This document shows, piece by piece, positions 26,354 to 40,550 of a stretch of 64,000 nt of DNA; position 1 is the first letter of the stretch; each line of letters starts with the position of its first letter. The notes beneath the pieces were generated by a model that did not search any database, had not been told where the DNA came from, and saw only the letters and a list, made by a program, of their open reading frames with translations. The translations under genes were made by a program, and so were the position numbers. The DNA is taken from positions 27,809,054 through 27,873,053 of the forward strand of contig OX326957.1 in the NCBI GenBank assembly GCA_946800325.1, written 5' to 3'. Source of the DNA: Luzula sylvatica (taxonomy: Eukaryota > Streptophyta > Magnoliopsida > Poales > Juncaceae).

Positions 26354-27892
26354 TTAACTTACTAACTACCTTCTTAAATACATATGAACTGACTAACTGG
26401 CTAACTAACTAACTTACTAACTAACTGACTAACTAACTTACTAATTACTAGCTAACTGGCAAACTAACAAACTACTTGATAACTAACTAAATAACTATCA
26501 AATTAACTAACTAACTGCCTTCCGACGTACATATTAAGCAACTAACTAACTAACTAACTAACTGACTAATTAACTACCTTCATACATACCCACGAACTAA
26601 CTAACTAACTAACTTACTTACTAACTACTAGCTAACTAACTAACTAACTAGTTAACTAACAAATTACTAACTAACTATCTAACCAACTAACTACCAAACT
26701 AACTAACTAAATATCTAATTGGCTAACTAACTAACTACCTCCTTACATATATATAAACTAACTAACTAACAAACAAACAAACTAACTAACTAACTAACAG
26801 ACTGACTGACTGACTAACTACTAGATAAATAACTAGCTAACTAACTAACTAACTACTAGATAACTATCTAGATAACTCACTAATTGACTGACTAACTATC
26901 TTCCAACATACCTACAAACTAACTAACTAACAACCTACCCACCTTCACATCTACCCACTAACTAACTAACTAATTAACTAACTAATTAACTACGAGCTAA
27001 CTTACTAATAACTAACTAACTGACTTCCTTCATACATACCTATTAACAAACTAACGTACTAACTAACTAATTAACTAACGAATTAATTAACTAAGTAACT
27101 AACTAACTACTAGCTAAATAACTAACTAACTAACTTACTAACTAACTAACTAACTAAATAAATAACTATCTTCCTACATACCTATTAACTAACTAACTAA
27201 CTATCTTCCTACATACCTATTAACTAACTAACTAACAAACTATCTTCCTACATACCTATTAACTAACTAACTAACTATCTTCCAACATACCTATTGACTA
27301 ACTAACTAACTAACTACTAGCTTACTAACAAAGTAACTAACTAAATAACTAACTAACTAACTTACTAACTAACTAACTTACAACTAACTAACTAGCTAAC
27401 CAATTAATTAACTAACTAGCTAAAAATCTAACTATCAAACTAACTAACTAACTGACTTCTTACATACATATTAACTAACTAACTAACTAACTAACTAATT
27501 AACTACTAGATAACTAACTAAATAACTAACTAATTAACTAACTAACTGTCTTCCTACATTCCTATTAAGCAACTAACTAACTAACTAGCTAATTAACTAC
27601 CTTCCTACATACCCACTACCTAACTAACTAACTAAGTAACAAACTAACAAACTATTAGCCAACTAACAAACAAACTAACTAAATAAATAACTAACTAATT
27701 AACTTACTAACTAACTAACTAACTAACTAAATAACCAACTAACTTACTAACTAACTAACTTACAACTAACTAACTAGCTAACCAATTAATTAACTAACTA
27801 GCTAAAAATCTAACTATCAAACTAACTAACTAACTGACTTCTTACATACATATTAACTAACTAACTAACTAACTAACTAATTAACTACTAGA

Positions 27893-27930
<38 letters not shown>

Positions 27931-28197
27931 CTAGATAACTAGCTAAATAAGTAACTAATTAACTAACTAACTAACTAACTATCTTCCTACATACATATTA
28001 ACTAACTATCTAACCAACAAAATAACTAACTAACTAACTACTAACTAATTAACTAACTAACTAAATAACTAACTAGTTAACTAACTAACTAACTAACCAA
28101 CTAACTAACTACTAGATAACTAACTAACTAACTAAGTATTAGATAACTAACTAACTAGTTAACTAAGTAACTAACTAGCTACCTTTCCTACATACCC

Positions 28198-28262
<65 letters not shown>

Positions 28263-28877
28263 TTAACTAACTAACTAACTACTAACCAACTAATTAACTG
28301 ACTAACTCACTACTTAACTAACTATATAACTAAACAACTACTAGATAACTAACTAACTACCTAACTAACTAACTGACTCACTAACTAACCCACTGCTAAC
28401 TAAGTAACTAACAAACTAACTACTAGATAACTAACTAAATAACTAACTAATTAACTAACAATCTTCCTACATACCAATTAACTAACTAACTACCTAACCA
28501 TCGAACTAACAACCTTCCTACGTAACAACTAACTAACTAAATAAATAAATAACGAACTAACAAACTAACTACTAGCTAACAAACAAACAAACTAACTAAC
28601 TAAATAACTAATTGACTAACTAAGTAACTAACGAACTAACTAACTAATTAACGAACTATCTAACTAACTAACTAACTACCTTCTTACATACATATTGATT
28701 AACTAACAAACAAACTAACTTATTAACTGACTAACTAACTAACAAACTAACTAACTAACTAACTAACTAACTACTTAGTAATTAACTAAATAAATAACAA
28801 ACTAGCTAACTAACTAACTAGCTACCTTTCTACATACCCACTAACTAACGAACATACTAACTGACAAACTATTTAAA

Positions 28878-28912
<35 letters not shown>

Positions 28913-29156
28913 ATAACTAACTAACTACTTCCTACAAACCTATTAACTAACGAACAAACTCACTAACTCACTAACTACCTTCCTACATAACCCCTAACTA
29001 ACTAACTAACTAATTAAATAAATAAATAACTAACTAACTAACTAACTACTAGCTAACTAAATAACTAAAATAACTAACTACATAACTACTAGCTAACTAA
29101 CAAACTAACTAATAAACTAACTAACTTACTTACTAACTACATTCATACATACATAT

Positions 29157-29194
<38 letters not shown>

Positions 29195-29869
29195 CCTTAC
29201 TAACTAATGAACTGACTACCTTTGTACCGACCCAGTAACTAACTAACTAACTAACTAACTAACAAAATAACTAACTAACAAACTAACTATCTTTCTACAT
29301 ACCAATTAACTAACTAACTAACAAACAAACTATCTTCCTACATACCTATTAACTAACTAAGTAAGTAACTAACTAATTAATTAACTAACTACCTTCCTAC
29401 AAACCCACTAACTAACTCACTAACTGACTAACTAACTAACTAACTACTAGTTAACTAACTAATTAACTAATGAACTAACTAACTACCTTCATACATACTT
29501 ATGAACTAACTAACTAACCAACTACCTACCTACCTAACTAATTAACTAACTACCTTCCTACAAACTAACTAACTAACTAACTAACTAATTAACTAACTAA
29601 CTTCCTAACAAACTAACTAACTAACTTCCTAACTAACTATCTTCCTACATAAATGTTAACTAACTAACTAACTAACTAACTAACTTCCTACATACCCACT
29701 AACTAACTAACTAACTAACTGACAAACTAACTACTAGATGAATAATTAGCAAACAAACTAACTAACTACTAGATAACTATCAAGATGACTCACTAATTAA
29801 CTAACTAACTATCTTCCTACATACATATAAACTAACTAACTAACTACCTACCTACCTTCATAGATACCC

Positions 29870-29914
<45 letters not shown>

Positions 29915-30719
29915 TTAACTAACTAAAAAATGAACTAACTAACTAACTACTAGCTAACTAACTAATTAACTAACTAACTGACTACCTTCATGCATACCCA
30001 TTAACTAACTAACTACTAAGTACTAACTAACTAAATAACTAACTATTAACAAACTAACTAACTAACTAACTAACTACTAGCTAACTAACTAAATAACTAA
30101 CTAATTAACTACCTAACTTACTAACTAACTACCTTCATAAATACCTATTAACTAACTGACTAACTACCTAACTAACTAATTAACTAACTAGATTCGTACT
30201 AACCCATTAACTAACTAACAAACTAGCTAACTAACTAATTAACTAACTAACTAACTAACTATCTTCCTACATACATATTAACTAACTAATTAACTTACTA
30301 ATTAAGTAACTACCTTCCTAGAAACTAACTAACTGACTATCTTCCTGCATACCTATTAACTAACTGACTAACTAACTAACTAACTAACTTCGTACATACC
30401 CACTATCTGACTAACTGGCTAACTAAATAACTAACTAGTTAACTAACTAACTACTAGCTGACTGACTAACCAACTGACTAAATAACTAACTAATTAACTA
30501 ACAAACTACTAGCTAACTAACTAACTAACTATCAAACTAACTAACTAACTTACTAACTTCCTACATAACTAACTAACTAGTTAACTAAATAACTAACTAA
30601 ATAACTAACTAGTTAACTAACTAACTATTAGCTAACTAACAAACAAACAACCTAACTGACTAATTAACTAACTACCTTCGTACAAACCGACTAACTAAAT
30701 AGCTAACAAACTAAGTAAT

Positions 30720-30762
<43 letters not shown>

Positions 30763-31012
30763 CTTCCTACATACCTATTAACTAACTAACTAACTATCTT
30801 CCTACATACATATTAACTAACTAACTAACTAACTAATTAACTAACTACCTTCCTAAAAACCCCCCAAATAACTAACAAACTCTTTAACTAACAAACTAAC
30901 TATCTTCCTACATACCTATTAACTAACTAACTAACTAACTAGCTAACTAACTAACTTACTACTAATTAACTAACCAACTAGCTAATTAACAAACTAACTA
31001 ATAATCTAACTA
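19604..31012. repeat. (CTAA)n-derived satellite array, segment 2
   Basis: This is 11.4 kb of the same punctuated CTAA satellite. Local duplications can be read directly: a tandem of about 241 bp at 24424 and 24665, a repeat about 380 bp apart at 27400 and 27775, and a block near 25140-26130 that recurs at 10381-11350 and 33960-34960. No gene is present. Confidence 0.95.
28282..29680. repeat. Duplicate of array segment 12931-14149 plus 19604-19786, with the empty element B site
   Basis: The sequence matches the left flank of element B (from 12931) and continues without interruption into its right flank (19604 on). A single TACAT at 29492-29496 occupies the insertion point. The copies differ by a few substitutions and 4-bp unit changes. 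Confidence 0.9.
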
Positions 31013-33539
31013 TCACCCTCAAAAAATACAACGACGATATTTTTTTTTAAATGTTAGAATTTAAGTGTAACGCAATCAAAATACTCAATTTTCATGTCGT
31101 ACTCAAAATACTCCGTAATTGAAGACTAACACACACAAAATTCAATTTTTTTCAACAATTTCTTAAAAATGTAAAAACTGAAGTCTAACACCTTCATAAA
31201 ATTCAATTAAGATATTATTTACAAAAATGTTAAAATTGAAGTGTAACACAAGCAATATACTCAATTTTCATGTCGTATTCAAAATACTCCATAATTGAAA
31301 ACTAACACACACAAATTTTAATTTTTTTGAAAAATTTCTTAAAAATGTAAAAACTGAAGTCTAACACCTTCAAAAAATTCAATTAAGGTATTATTTTAAA
31401 AAAGTTTAAAATTGAAGTGTAACACAAGAAAAATAGTCAATTTTCATGTCGTACTTAAAATACTCCGTAATTTAAGTCCAACACACATAAATTTTTATTT
31501 TTTTCAAATATTTCATAAAAATGCAAAAACCGAAGTCTTAACACCTTCAAAAAGTTCAATGAAGATATTTTTTCAAAAAATGTTAAAATTGAAATGTAAC
31601 ACAAGAAAAAAACTCAATTTTCATGCCGTATTCAAAATACTCTGGAATTGAAGACTAACACACACAAATTTCATTTTTTTCAAACATATCTTAAAACAAA
31701 ACACTAGTCTAACACCTTCAACAAATTCAATTAAGATATTTTTTTAAAAGTATTAAAATTAAAGTGTAACACAAGCAAAATACTCAATTTTCATGTCGTA
31801 CTCAAAATAGTCCGTAATTGAAGACTAACATATACAAATTTTCATTTTTTAAAAAAAATTCTAAAAGATGCAAAAACTGAAGTCTAGCACCTTCAAAAAA
31901 TTCAATTAAAATGTTTTTTAAAAAAAGTTAAAATTGAAGTGTTAACACAAGAAAAATACTCAATTTTAATTTTGTACTCAAAATACTCCGTAATTGAAGA
32001 CTAACACACAACTTTCAAATTTTTCAAATTTTTTTTAAAATTGCAAAAACGGAAGTCTGACACCTTCAAAAAATTCAATTAAGATAAAATTGAAGTGTAA
32101 CACAAGCAAAATACTCCATTTTCATGTCGTACTCAAAATACTCCGTAATTGAAGACTAACACACACAAATTTCAATTTTTTCCAAATTTCTTAAAAATGC
32201 AAAAACTGAAGTCTAACACCTTCAAAAAATTCGGTGAAGATATTTTTTAAAAAATTGTAAAATTGAAGTGTAACATAAGCAAAAGACTCAATTTTCACGC
32301 TGTATTCAAAATACTCCGTAATTGAAGACTAACACACACAAATTTCATTTTTTTCAAACATTTCTTAAAAAAAACACTAGTCTAACACCTTCAAAAAATT
32401 CAATTAAGATATTTTTTTTAAATGTTAAAATTAAAGTGTAACACAAGCAAAATACTCAATTTTCATGTCGTACTCAAAATACTCCCTAATTGAAGACTAA
32501 CACATACAAATTTCAATTTTTTTTAAAACAATTCTTAAAGATGCAAAAATTGAATTCTAGCACCTTCAAAAAAATTCAATTCCGATATTTTTTTAGAAAC
32601 AATTTAAAATTGAAGTGTACCACAAGCATAATACTCAATTTTTGTGGCATACTCAAAATAATTGAAGACTAACAGACACAAATTTAAATTTTATTCTAAA
32701 CATTCTTAAAGATACAAAAACCGAACTCTAACGTCTTCAAAAAATTCAATAAAGATATTATTTTAAAAAAGTTTAAAATTGAAGTGTAACACAAGAAAAT
32801 ACTCAATTTTCATGTCGTACTTAAAATACTCCGTAATTTAAGACCAACACGCACAAATTTTTATTTTTTTCAAATATTTCATAAAAATGCAAAAACTGAA
32901 GTCCAACACCTTCAAAAAATTCAATAAAGATATTTTTTCAAAAAAATGTTAAAATTGAAGTGTAACACAAGAAAAAAAACTCAATATTCATGCCGTACTC
33001 AAAATACTTCGAAATTGAAGACTAACACACACAAATTTCATTTTTTTCAAACATTTCTTAAAATAAAACACTAGTCTAACACCTTCAAAAAATTCAATTA
33101 AGATATTTTTTTTAAATGTTAAAATTAAAGTGTAACACAAGCAAAATACTCAATTTTCATGTCGTACTCAAAATACTCCGTAATTGAAGACTAACACATA
33201 CAAATTTTCATTTTTTTTTTAAATTTCTTAAAGATGCAAAAACTGAAGTCTAACACCTTCAAGAAATTCAACTAAACTATTTTTTAAAAAATGTTAAAAT
33301 TGAAGTGTAACACAAGAAAAATACTCAATTTTCATGTCGTACTCAAAATACTCCGTAATTGAAGAATAACACACACAAATTTCATTTTTTCAATTTTTTT
33401 TTAAAATTGCAAAAGCTGAAGTCTAACACCTTCAAAAAATTCAATTAAGATAAAATTGAAGTGTAACACAAGCAAACTACTCAATTTTCATGTCGTACCC
33501 AAAATACTCCGTAATTGAAGACTAACACACACAAATTTC
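31013..33539 (+). repeat. ~174-bp satellite block embedded in the CTAA array
   Basis: About 14-15 head-to-tail monomers of 170-177 bp, recognised by CTCAATTTTCATGTCGTACT, AATACTCCGTAATTGAAG and TCTAACACCTTCAAAAAATT. Variants recur at about 1.37 kb (for example 31498 and 32865; 32032 and 33400), with a related variant in between, so there is a higher-order period of about eight monomers. Borders with the CTAA array are abrupt. It belongs to the same family as the satellite at 45114-48113 and 54210-57570. Confidence 0.9.
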
Positions 33540-35156
33540 CTACTTACCTATTAACTAACTAACCAACTAACTAACTAACTAACTAACTGCCTTTCTACAT
33601 ACCAACTAACTAACTAAATAAATAACTAACTAACTAACTAACTACTTGCTAACTAACTCACTAACTAACTCACTAACTAACTACTAGATAACTAACTAAC
33701 TAACTTACTGACTAACTACTACTAGATAACTAACTAAATAACTAACTAATTAACTAACTAACTAACTATCTTCCTACATACATATTAACTAACTATCCAA
33801 CCAACAAAATAACTAACTAGTTAACTAACTAACTAACTAACTACTAACTAACTAACCAACTAACCAACTACTAACTAACCAACTACTAACTAACCAACTA
33901 ACTAACTAACCAACTTACCAACTATCTAACTTACTAAGTAACTACCTTCTTACATACATTTTAACTAACTAATTGACTAACTGACTAACTAACTAACTAA
34001 CTAACTAATTAACTGACTAACTAACTTACTAATGACTAGCTAATTGACAAACTAAACTAACTAACTAACTACTAGATAACTAACTAAATAACTAACTAAC
34101 TATCTACCTACATTCCTATTAAGCAACTAACTAACTAACTAACTAATTAACTACCTTCCTACATACCAACTACCTAACTAACTAACTAAGTGACTAACTA
34201 ACTAACTATTAGCTAACTAACAAACAAACTAACTAAAAACATTACTTACTAATTAACTTACTAACTAACTAACAAACTAACTAACTAACTAACTAACTAA
34301 CTATCTTCCTACATATATATTAACTAAATAACTAAATAACTACCTTCGTACATTCTCACTAACTAACTAACAAACTAATTAACTAACTAATTAACTAACT
34401 AACTACTAGTTAACTAACTAACTTACTAACTAAATAACTAACTAACGAACTAACTAACTAACTAACTAACTACTAGCTAACTAACTAAATAACAAATTAA
34501 CAAACTAACTACCTTCATACATACCTATTAACTAACAACTAAGTAACAACCTAACCAACTAATTAACTAACTACTATCGTACAAACCCACTAACTAACTA
34601 GCTAACAAACTAACTAATTAACTAACTAACTAACTACCTAACTAAATAACTAACTATCTTCCTACATATCTATTAACTTACTAACTAACTATCTTCCTAC
34701 ATTCCTATTAACTAACTAACTAACTAAATAACTAACTACTAGCTAACTAACTAACTAACTAACTAACTAAATAACTAACTAGTTAACTAACTAACTAACT
34801 TACTAACTAACTAACTTACTACTAACTAACTAGCTAATTAACTAATAAACTAACTAGCTAAAAATTTAACTATCAAATACCTAACAAACTACCTTATTAC
34901 ATACATATTAACTAACTTAACTAACGAACTAACTAACTAACTACCAACTAAATAAATAAATAACTAACTAACTAACTAACTAACAAACTCCTAGATAACT
35001 AGCTAAATAACTAACTAATTAACTAACTAACTAACTAACTATCTTCCTACATACATATTAACAAATTATCTAACCAACTAAATAATTAACTAGTTAACTA
35101 ACTAACTAACTACTAACTAACTAACTGACTAACCAACCAACTAACTAACTACTAGA

Positions 35157-35195
<39 letters not shown>

Positions 35196-35421
35196 TTAAT
35201 TTACTAGCTACCTTCTTAAAAACATATGAACGGACTAACGGACTAACTAACTAACTTACTAACTAACTGACTAATTGACTTACTAATTACTAGCTAACTG
35301 GCAAACTAATTAACTAAATAACTATCAAATTAACTAACTAACTATCTTCCGACGTACATATTAAGCAACTAACTAACTAACTGACTAACTAACTAATTAT
35401 CTACCATCATACATACCCACG

Positions 35422-35456
<35 letters not shown>

Positions 35457-35969
35457 CTACTTACTAACTACTAGCTAACTAACTAACTAACTAGTTAACT
35501 AACAAACTACTAACTAACTAACTAACCAACTAACTACCTAACTAACTAACTAAATATCTAATTGGCTTACTAACTAACTACCTCGATCCTTACATATATA
35601 TAAACTAACTAACAAACAAACAAACTAACTAACTAACTAACAGACTGACTGACTGACTAACTACTAGATAAATAACTAGCTAACTAACTAACCAACTACT
35701 AGATAACTACCTAGATAACTCACTAATTAACTAACTAACTATCTTGCAACATACCTACAAACTAACTAACTAACTACCTACCCACCTTCACATCTACCCA
35801 CTAACTTACGAACTAATTAACTAACTAATTAACTACTAGCTAACTTACTAATAACTAACTAACTGACATCCTTCATACATACCTATTAACAAACTAACTT
35901 ACTAACTAACTAATTAACTAACGAATTAATTAACTAAGTAACTAACTAACTACTAGCTAAATAACTAAT

Positions 35970-36000
<31 letters not shown>

Positions 36001-36276
36001 ATAACTAACTATTAACAAGCTAACTAACTAACTAACTACTAGCTAACTAACTAACTAACTAATTAACTAACTAACTTACTAACTAACTACCTTCATACAT
36101 ACCTATCAACTAACTAACTAACTAACTAACTACCAAACTAATTAACTAACTACCTTCCGAAAAACCCACCAAATAACTAAATAACTAACTAAATAACTAA
36201 CTAATTAACTAACTAACTAACTACCTACCTATATACATATTAACTAACTATCCAACCAACTAAATAACTAACTAGT

Positions 36277-36343
<67 letters not shown>

Positions 36344-36546
36344 CAACTTACTAACTACTAACTAACCAACTAACTAACTACTAGATAACTAACTAACTAA
36401 CTAACTAACCAACTTACCAACTATCTAACTTACTAAGTAACTACCTTCTTACATACATATTAACTAACTAATTGACTAACTGACTAACTAACTAACTAAC
36501 TAACTAATTAACTGACTAACTAACTTACTAATGACTAGCTAATTGA
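33540..36546. repeat. (CTAA)n-derived satellite array, segment 3
   Basis: This is 3.0 kb of the punctuated CTAA satellite. Its final 140 bp repeat sequence found at 33908-34048, and the array stops at ...GCTAATTGA directly against LTR sequence. No gene is present. Confidence 0.95.
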
Positions 36547-36788
36547 CATGTACCGAATATATTGGTACAATATATCGTTTTCATTACTCTTGACGTGTTG
36601 GAGACAACTACACTTTCCAAATTCCCAGAATTTCCCTCTAAAACCTGTAATTAAGCAATAAAACACACTTAGTGATGAAATATTCTTGTTATCTCAAATA
36701 TGAACAATTGTATATATAAAGTTGTGATTCAAAAGGGCTAAAATCCCCAAATTAGATATCAAAAAGGTGCTTTATTTTCCTCTTATCA
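36547..36788 (-). repeat. LTR of element A, remaining 242 bp
   Basis: It matches 2625-2866 of the complete LTR with the same length and about three substitutions. It ends CTCTTATCA like the complete LTR and is followed by internal-region sequence. Together with 6431-7765 it rebuilds a full LTR lacking only 9 bp. Confidence 0.88.
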
Positions 36789-37613
36789 AATACCCCCATA
36801 CTTAAACCCTTGATCGTCCTCGATCATGATGAGCGTAAAAATCAAGCACAAAGAAAAATGCATGTATAGGTTTTATTGAAATTATATTCATCGATCTCAA
36901 AACTCAATTCTCACGAGATAATTGTTTACTCTTATCATAATCACTAATATTGAAAGATATAAGTTTGAGTTATATTAGAATCTATTTTCAATGAATTGCA
37001 CAAATTCGAAGAGTTTATTAGAGCAAATGATCTCAACCGACAAAGATGATTAAACACCATCATTCAATTATTTTCACTCCACAATTCACAAGGATTATCA
37101 TGAAAAAGCATTAATGAAAACCAATTTTTCCGTTTTGCAAAAAAAATCATTTCTTAAATGTAATTTGTCACTTTTAAACCGTTCGGTACGTTAGTACTTG
37201 GTTCATCTTCGATTTCTACTAAATTTTCCCAATTTGCGCTCGATTTTTGAACTCCTTTTCTTTCCTTTTTATTCTTTTTATTTTTCTTCTTTTCTTTTAT
37301 TCTTTTTATTTCTTTTTTTTTTCTTTTGTTCGTTATTGCTTTCGATGGTCCCCATGTGTGTCCTTTGGGATAACAAGTGGTCATGACTCACACCACTCAT
37401 TACTTAGTAAAACCCCATGGATCCGCGCAATCTTTAGCCAACAAGTGGTCATGACTCACACCACTCATTACTTAATCAATCGCACGGACTCGACAATCGA
37501 AAGCGCTTTAATCCGTGATTGTAGAAAACTTTTTCGCATCGACTCTTGATCATGACTCACACCAAGAACCGGCTACTTTGGTTTACTACGACTCATGCAC
37601 CCCTTTAGCCAAC
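36789..37613 (-). mobile_element. Partial second internal region of element A
   Basis: It matches 2867-3691 (polypurine tract, CT tract, minisatellite) with few differences, then ends at ...AGCCAAC against LINE sequence. No outer LTR follows. It shows that the element was a tandem or was joined to a second copy before its right end was lost together with about 90 bp of LINE. Confidence 0.8.
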
Positions 37614-38895
37614 AATTTTAGAATAATTAAGGGTATTTTTTTTTTCTATTTGCTAAGCACAAAATTTCTCTAGCATAAACATAATTTTCTGCTATATTCC
37701 TACCCTTTAAAAATCCCAATTGGTTTTTTGAAATCATTTTATTTATGTCATTATTAATTCTGTTGGATAATTTTTTTGAAAAAAGCCTGTGCATACTTGA
37801 AATTAGACTAATTGGCCTAAAATCTTTAGGCTCAATAGCATCTTCTTTTTTTGGTATTAATGCAATATATGAAGTATTGAATTTTGATAGCCCTTGGTGT
37901 GCATTTTTATTAAATAACCCTAAAATTTCTGTATTTAATAAGTTACAATTTTCTTTAAAAAATTCCCCAATTAGTCCATCAGGACCAGGGCTTTTATTAT
38001 TTTTCCACTCTTTAATTGCTTGATTTAGTTCTGACATACTAAATGGATTTTCAATTTTAGATAAATTTATTTTATTATTTTCATATAATTTATTTAGATT
38101 TATATTTCCATACTCTTTTTTATTAATAATTTTTTCCCCCATTAAGTCTCTGTAAAAAGAAAATAGCAATTTTGCGTTATTTTCATGATCTTTAAATTCA
38201 ATTCCATGTTTATCTTTTAAAATAGCTATCATTGAATTAGATTTTTTAATTGTTGCATGTAAATGAAAGAATTTAGTATTTGCATCTCCATTTTTAATCC
38301 AATTAAATTTGGATCTTTGTTTCCAATATATTTTATTTAGTGATAATATAATTTCTAATCTTAATTTAGCTTTAAGTTTAATCCATTTTTCTATTTGTGT
38401 TAATGTTCTAAAATCTTCAATTTTATCTCTCCAATTTAATTTTTTTTTGCAATTTACAGTATAAATATTATATTTTATATGCATTTTTTTGTTAAGTTCA
38501 ATTAGGTTTTGACTTAAATTATTTATTATAATAAAATATTCCTCCATTGTGTTACAATTATTACTTTCAAAATGTGTTTTGATTAATGTTTTAAATTCTT
38601 CTATTTGTAACCATTTATTTTCAAACCTAAACCCATTAAAAATTGGAAATTTTGTTTGAGCTTCATATAGAATTGGTATGTGGTCTGAACAAAGATTAGT
38701 TTTAGGTATTAATTGTGCATTTGGAAAATTTGTTAACCAATCCTTATTTATAATGATTCTATCTAGTTTAGCCGTAGCTACTGAATTTTGCCAAGTATAT
38801 TTTCTCCCTTTTAATGGTATATCTATAAGTTGCAAATTATTTATGAAATCCCTAAAATCATTTGTAGATTGAATGTGTCTATTTGTAGATATACC
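37614..38895 (-). pseudogene. LINE endonuclease C-terminus and N-terminal half of reverse transcriptase (broken)
   Basis: Read from 38895 downward it gives NDFRDFINNLQLIDIPLKGR with YTWQN, the end of the AP-endonuclease domain. It continues with NGDANTKFFH and KSPGPDGLIGEFFK, then YIALIPKKE...DFRPISLIS and NQLGFLKGRNIAEN, the first RT blocks of plant L1 LINEs. An open frame of about 400 codons (37627-38835) survives. A shift at a poly-A run near 37640 restores the frame into PLIILK, after which RT should continue but element A sequence begins. The rest of this RT is at 843-1278. The upstream endonuclease and ORF1 are missing. Confidence 0.88.
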
Positions 38896-40271
38896 GTTTA
38901 GATTTTAAGGATATAACGTTTAAGGCAATCAGGTTGGTTGGATCAGGTTCAGACCGGGTCATTTCGAATTGTGGGTCACTAAGGTCACTTGGATCCCTAT
39001 TTGTTCGGTTTTTGGGTCATCTTGTTTCGAGTCATTTTGATTTTCATGTCGTTCGATTTCCGGGTAGCTTGATTTGGTCGTTCGGTTGTTGAATCATTCG
39101 GGTTCGAGGTGTTTATATAGTTATTGCCTGAACAATTATAAATATCAATTATATAATATGTATTATTATATTTTTTTCGTAAAATTGTATTAAAACACAT
39201 ATAATAATAACATAATCACTTGTATACCATATGGGCTTGTCCATGTCATAAATTAATTATGATATATTGGGTTCTTCAGATATATGAATTAATATTTCCT
39301 AAATATCAATTAATATATATGAATTATATATCATAAATTAATTAATTATATATGGCCTCAAAAAAGTTGTTACGTACCAATAATATTATGATATATATCA
39401 TAATTATAATTCAACGATTAAAGTTATTGTGATTAAAGTTATTGTGACGATGATGCAGAATGAGATTGCTCATCTTACAATAAGGTTCATATATATTGAG
39501 TTGTTAAGATTTCAAAATTCAGTGCATGCTTTCAGTTACAACATTTATTTATATCAAATTTATTTAGTACATATATAGTAATATCACATAATTATATATT
39601 TTTTTTTGCGGATTTGTGCAGAAATGAACGAATAGCTAATCTGGTCGGAAGTAATGAACATGTTGGTGTTTATTATCTCCGAGTATTAATCATGTTTATC
39701 CCGAGTTCATATCCTATCCTCCATGAGATTCTAGTGTTAAATTTGCCATGTTGTAATTTACTTGTTTATGTAATAATAAAAAGTGTTCCTGATGAAACTT
39801 TTTATTTGTGATATTTGTAAACTCATGGTATAATTTTGGGAGATGTTAAAACCGTGAAGTGTGATTTTCTTGATGTTGATTTAGTAGCGTTCCACTGATT
39901 TCATTGCCAATGGCTCCTTGTTTTCTAGTTTTTTTGAAGAATTGTTATATAGTCATTGTCAATGATTTAAATAGCACCACTATAACGTAATCAATGCAAA
40001 ATATTTTTAAAATACAATATCGCAATCTACTAAATAAATGCGTTATATCGTTTCTATAATGCGTAATAGCGATGATCACATGTAAATTACAGTATGAACG
40101 TTACGGACTGCTATATAGCAATTTAAGACATTGGTCATAGTAGTAAATTATGTGTTTGTTATGATTACAATGATAATGAGAAACTAATAATTATGATAAA
40201 ATTACTGACTACTAAATTTTGATCTTGGAGGAGGATTTTTCTATAACAATATCTTTTCCTCACTCTCATCC
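38896..40271. other. Intergenic AT-rich region without a convincing gene
   Basis: The first 230 bp contain irregular GGGTC/TTCGG-rich repeats of the kind seen near degraded transposons. The rest is AT-rich. A 65-residue open frame at 39614-39811 follows an acceptor-like TTTGTGCAG at about 39621, but it has no recognisable domain or partner exon. Confidence 0.5.
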
Positions 40272-40507
40272 CAACATCTTTTACGAGGTGACAATAAAGA
40301 TTATGTGGGTCGATTAGAATTTTTAATACCTAATTAAGTGATAAATTGACATGTTTAATTGACACATCAATAATTTAATATATTAGTATTAGTATATGTT
40401 AATTGACGCATCAATTCAATTAAACGGTCAATTAAATTACTAATTAAGTCAATTAATTATACTAATTAACCCATCTAATTCCTCTTTCCACCTCATCAAG
40501 AATGTTG
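40272..40507. mobile_element. MITE-like inverted repeat 1
   Basis: The ends pair imperfectly over about 50 bp: CAACATCTTTTACGAGGTG at the left and the complement of CACCTCATCAAGAATGTTG at the right. The interior is rich in TAATTGAC motifs. No clear target duplication could be assigned. Confidence 0.45.
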
Positions 40508-40550
40508 AATTAGTACTATTAATTGGGGTTTGATATGTTGTCCTCAAACA

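Noticed and set aside
7766..36546. CRISPR-like or centromeric interpretation of the regularly punctuated array
   Set aside because: Spacing is irregular, there are no unique spacers, and the surrounding sequence is plant nuclear DNA.
39614..39811. 65-residue frame after an acceptor-like site
   Set aside because: No homologous domain or convincing upstream exon could be recognised; kept only as a remark.
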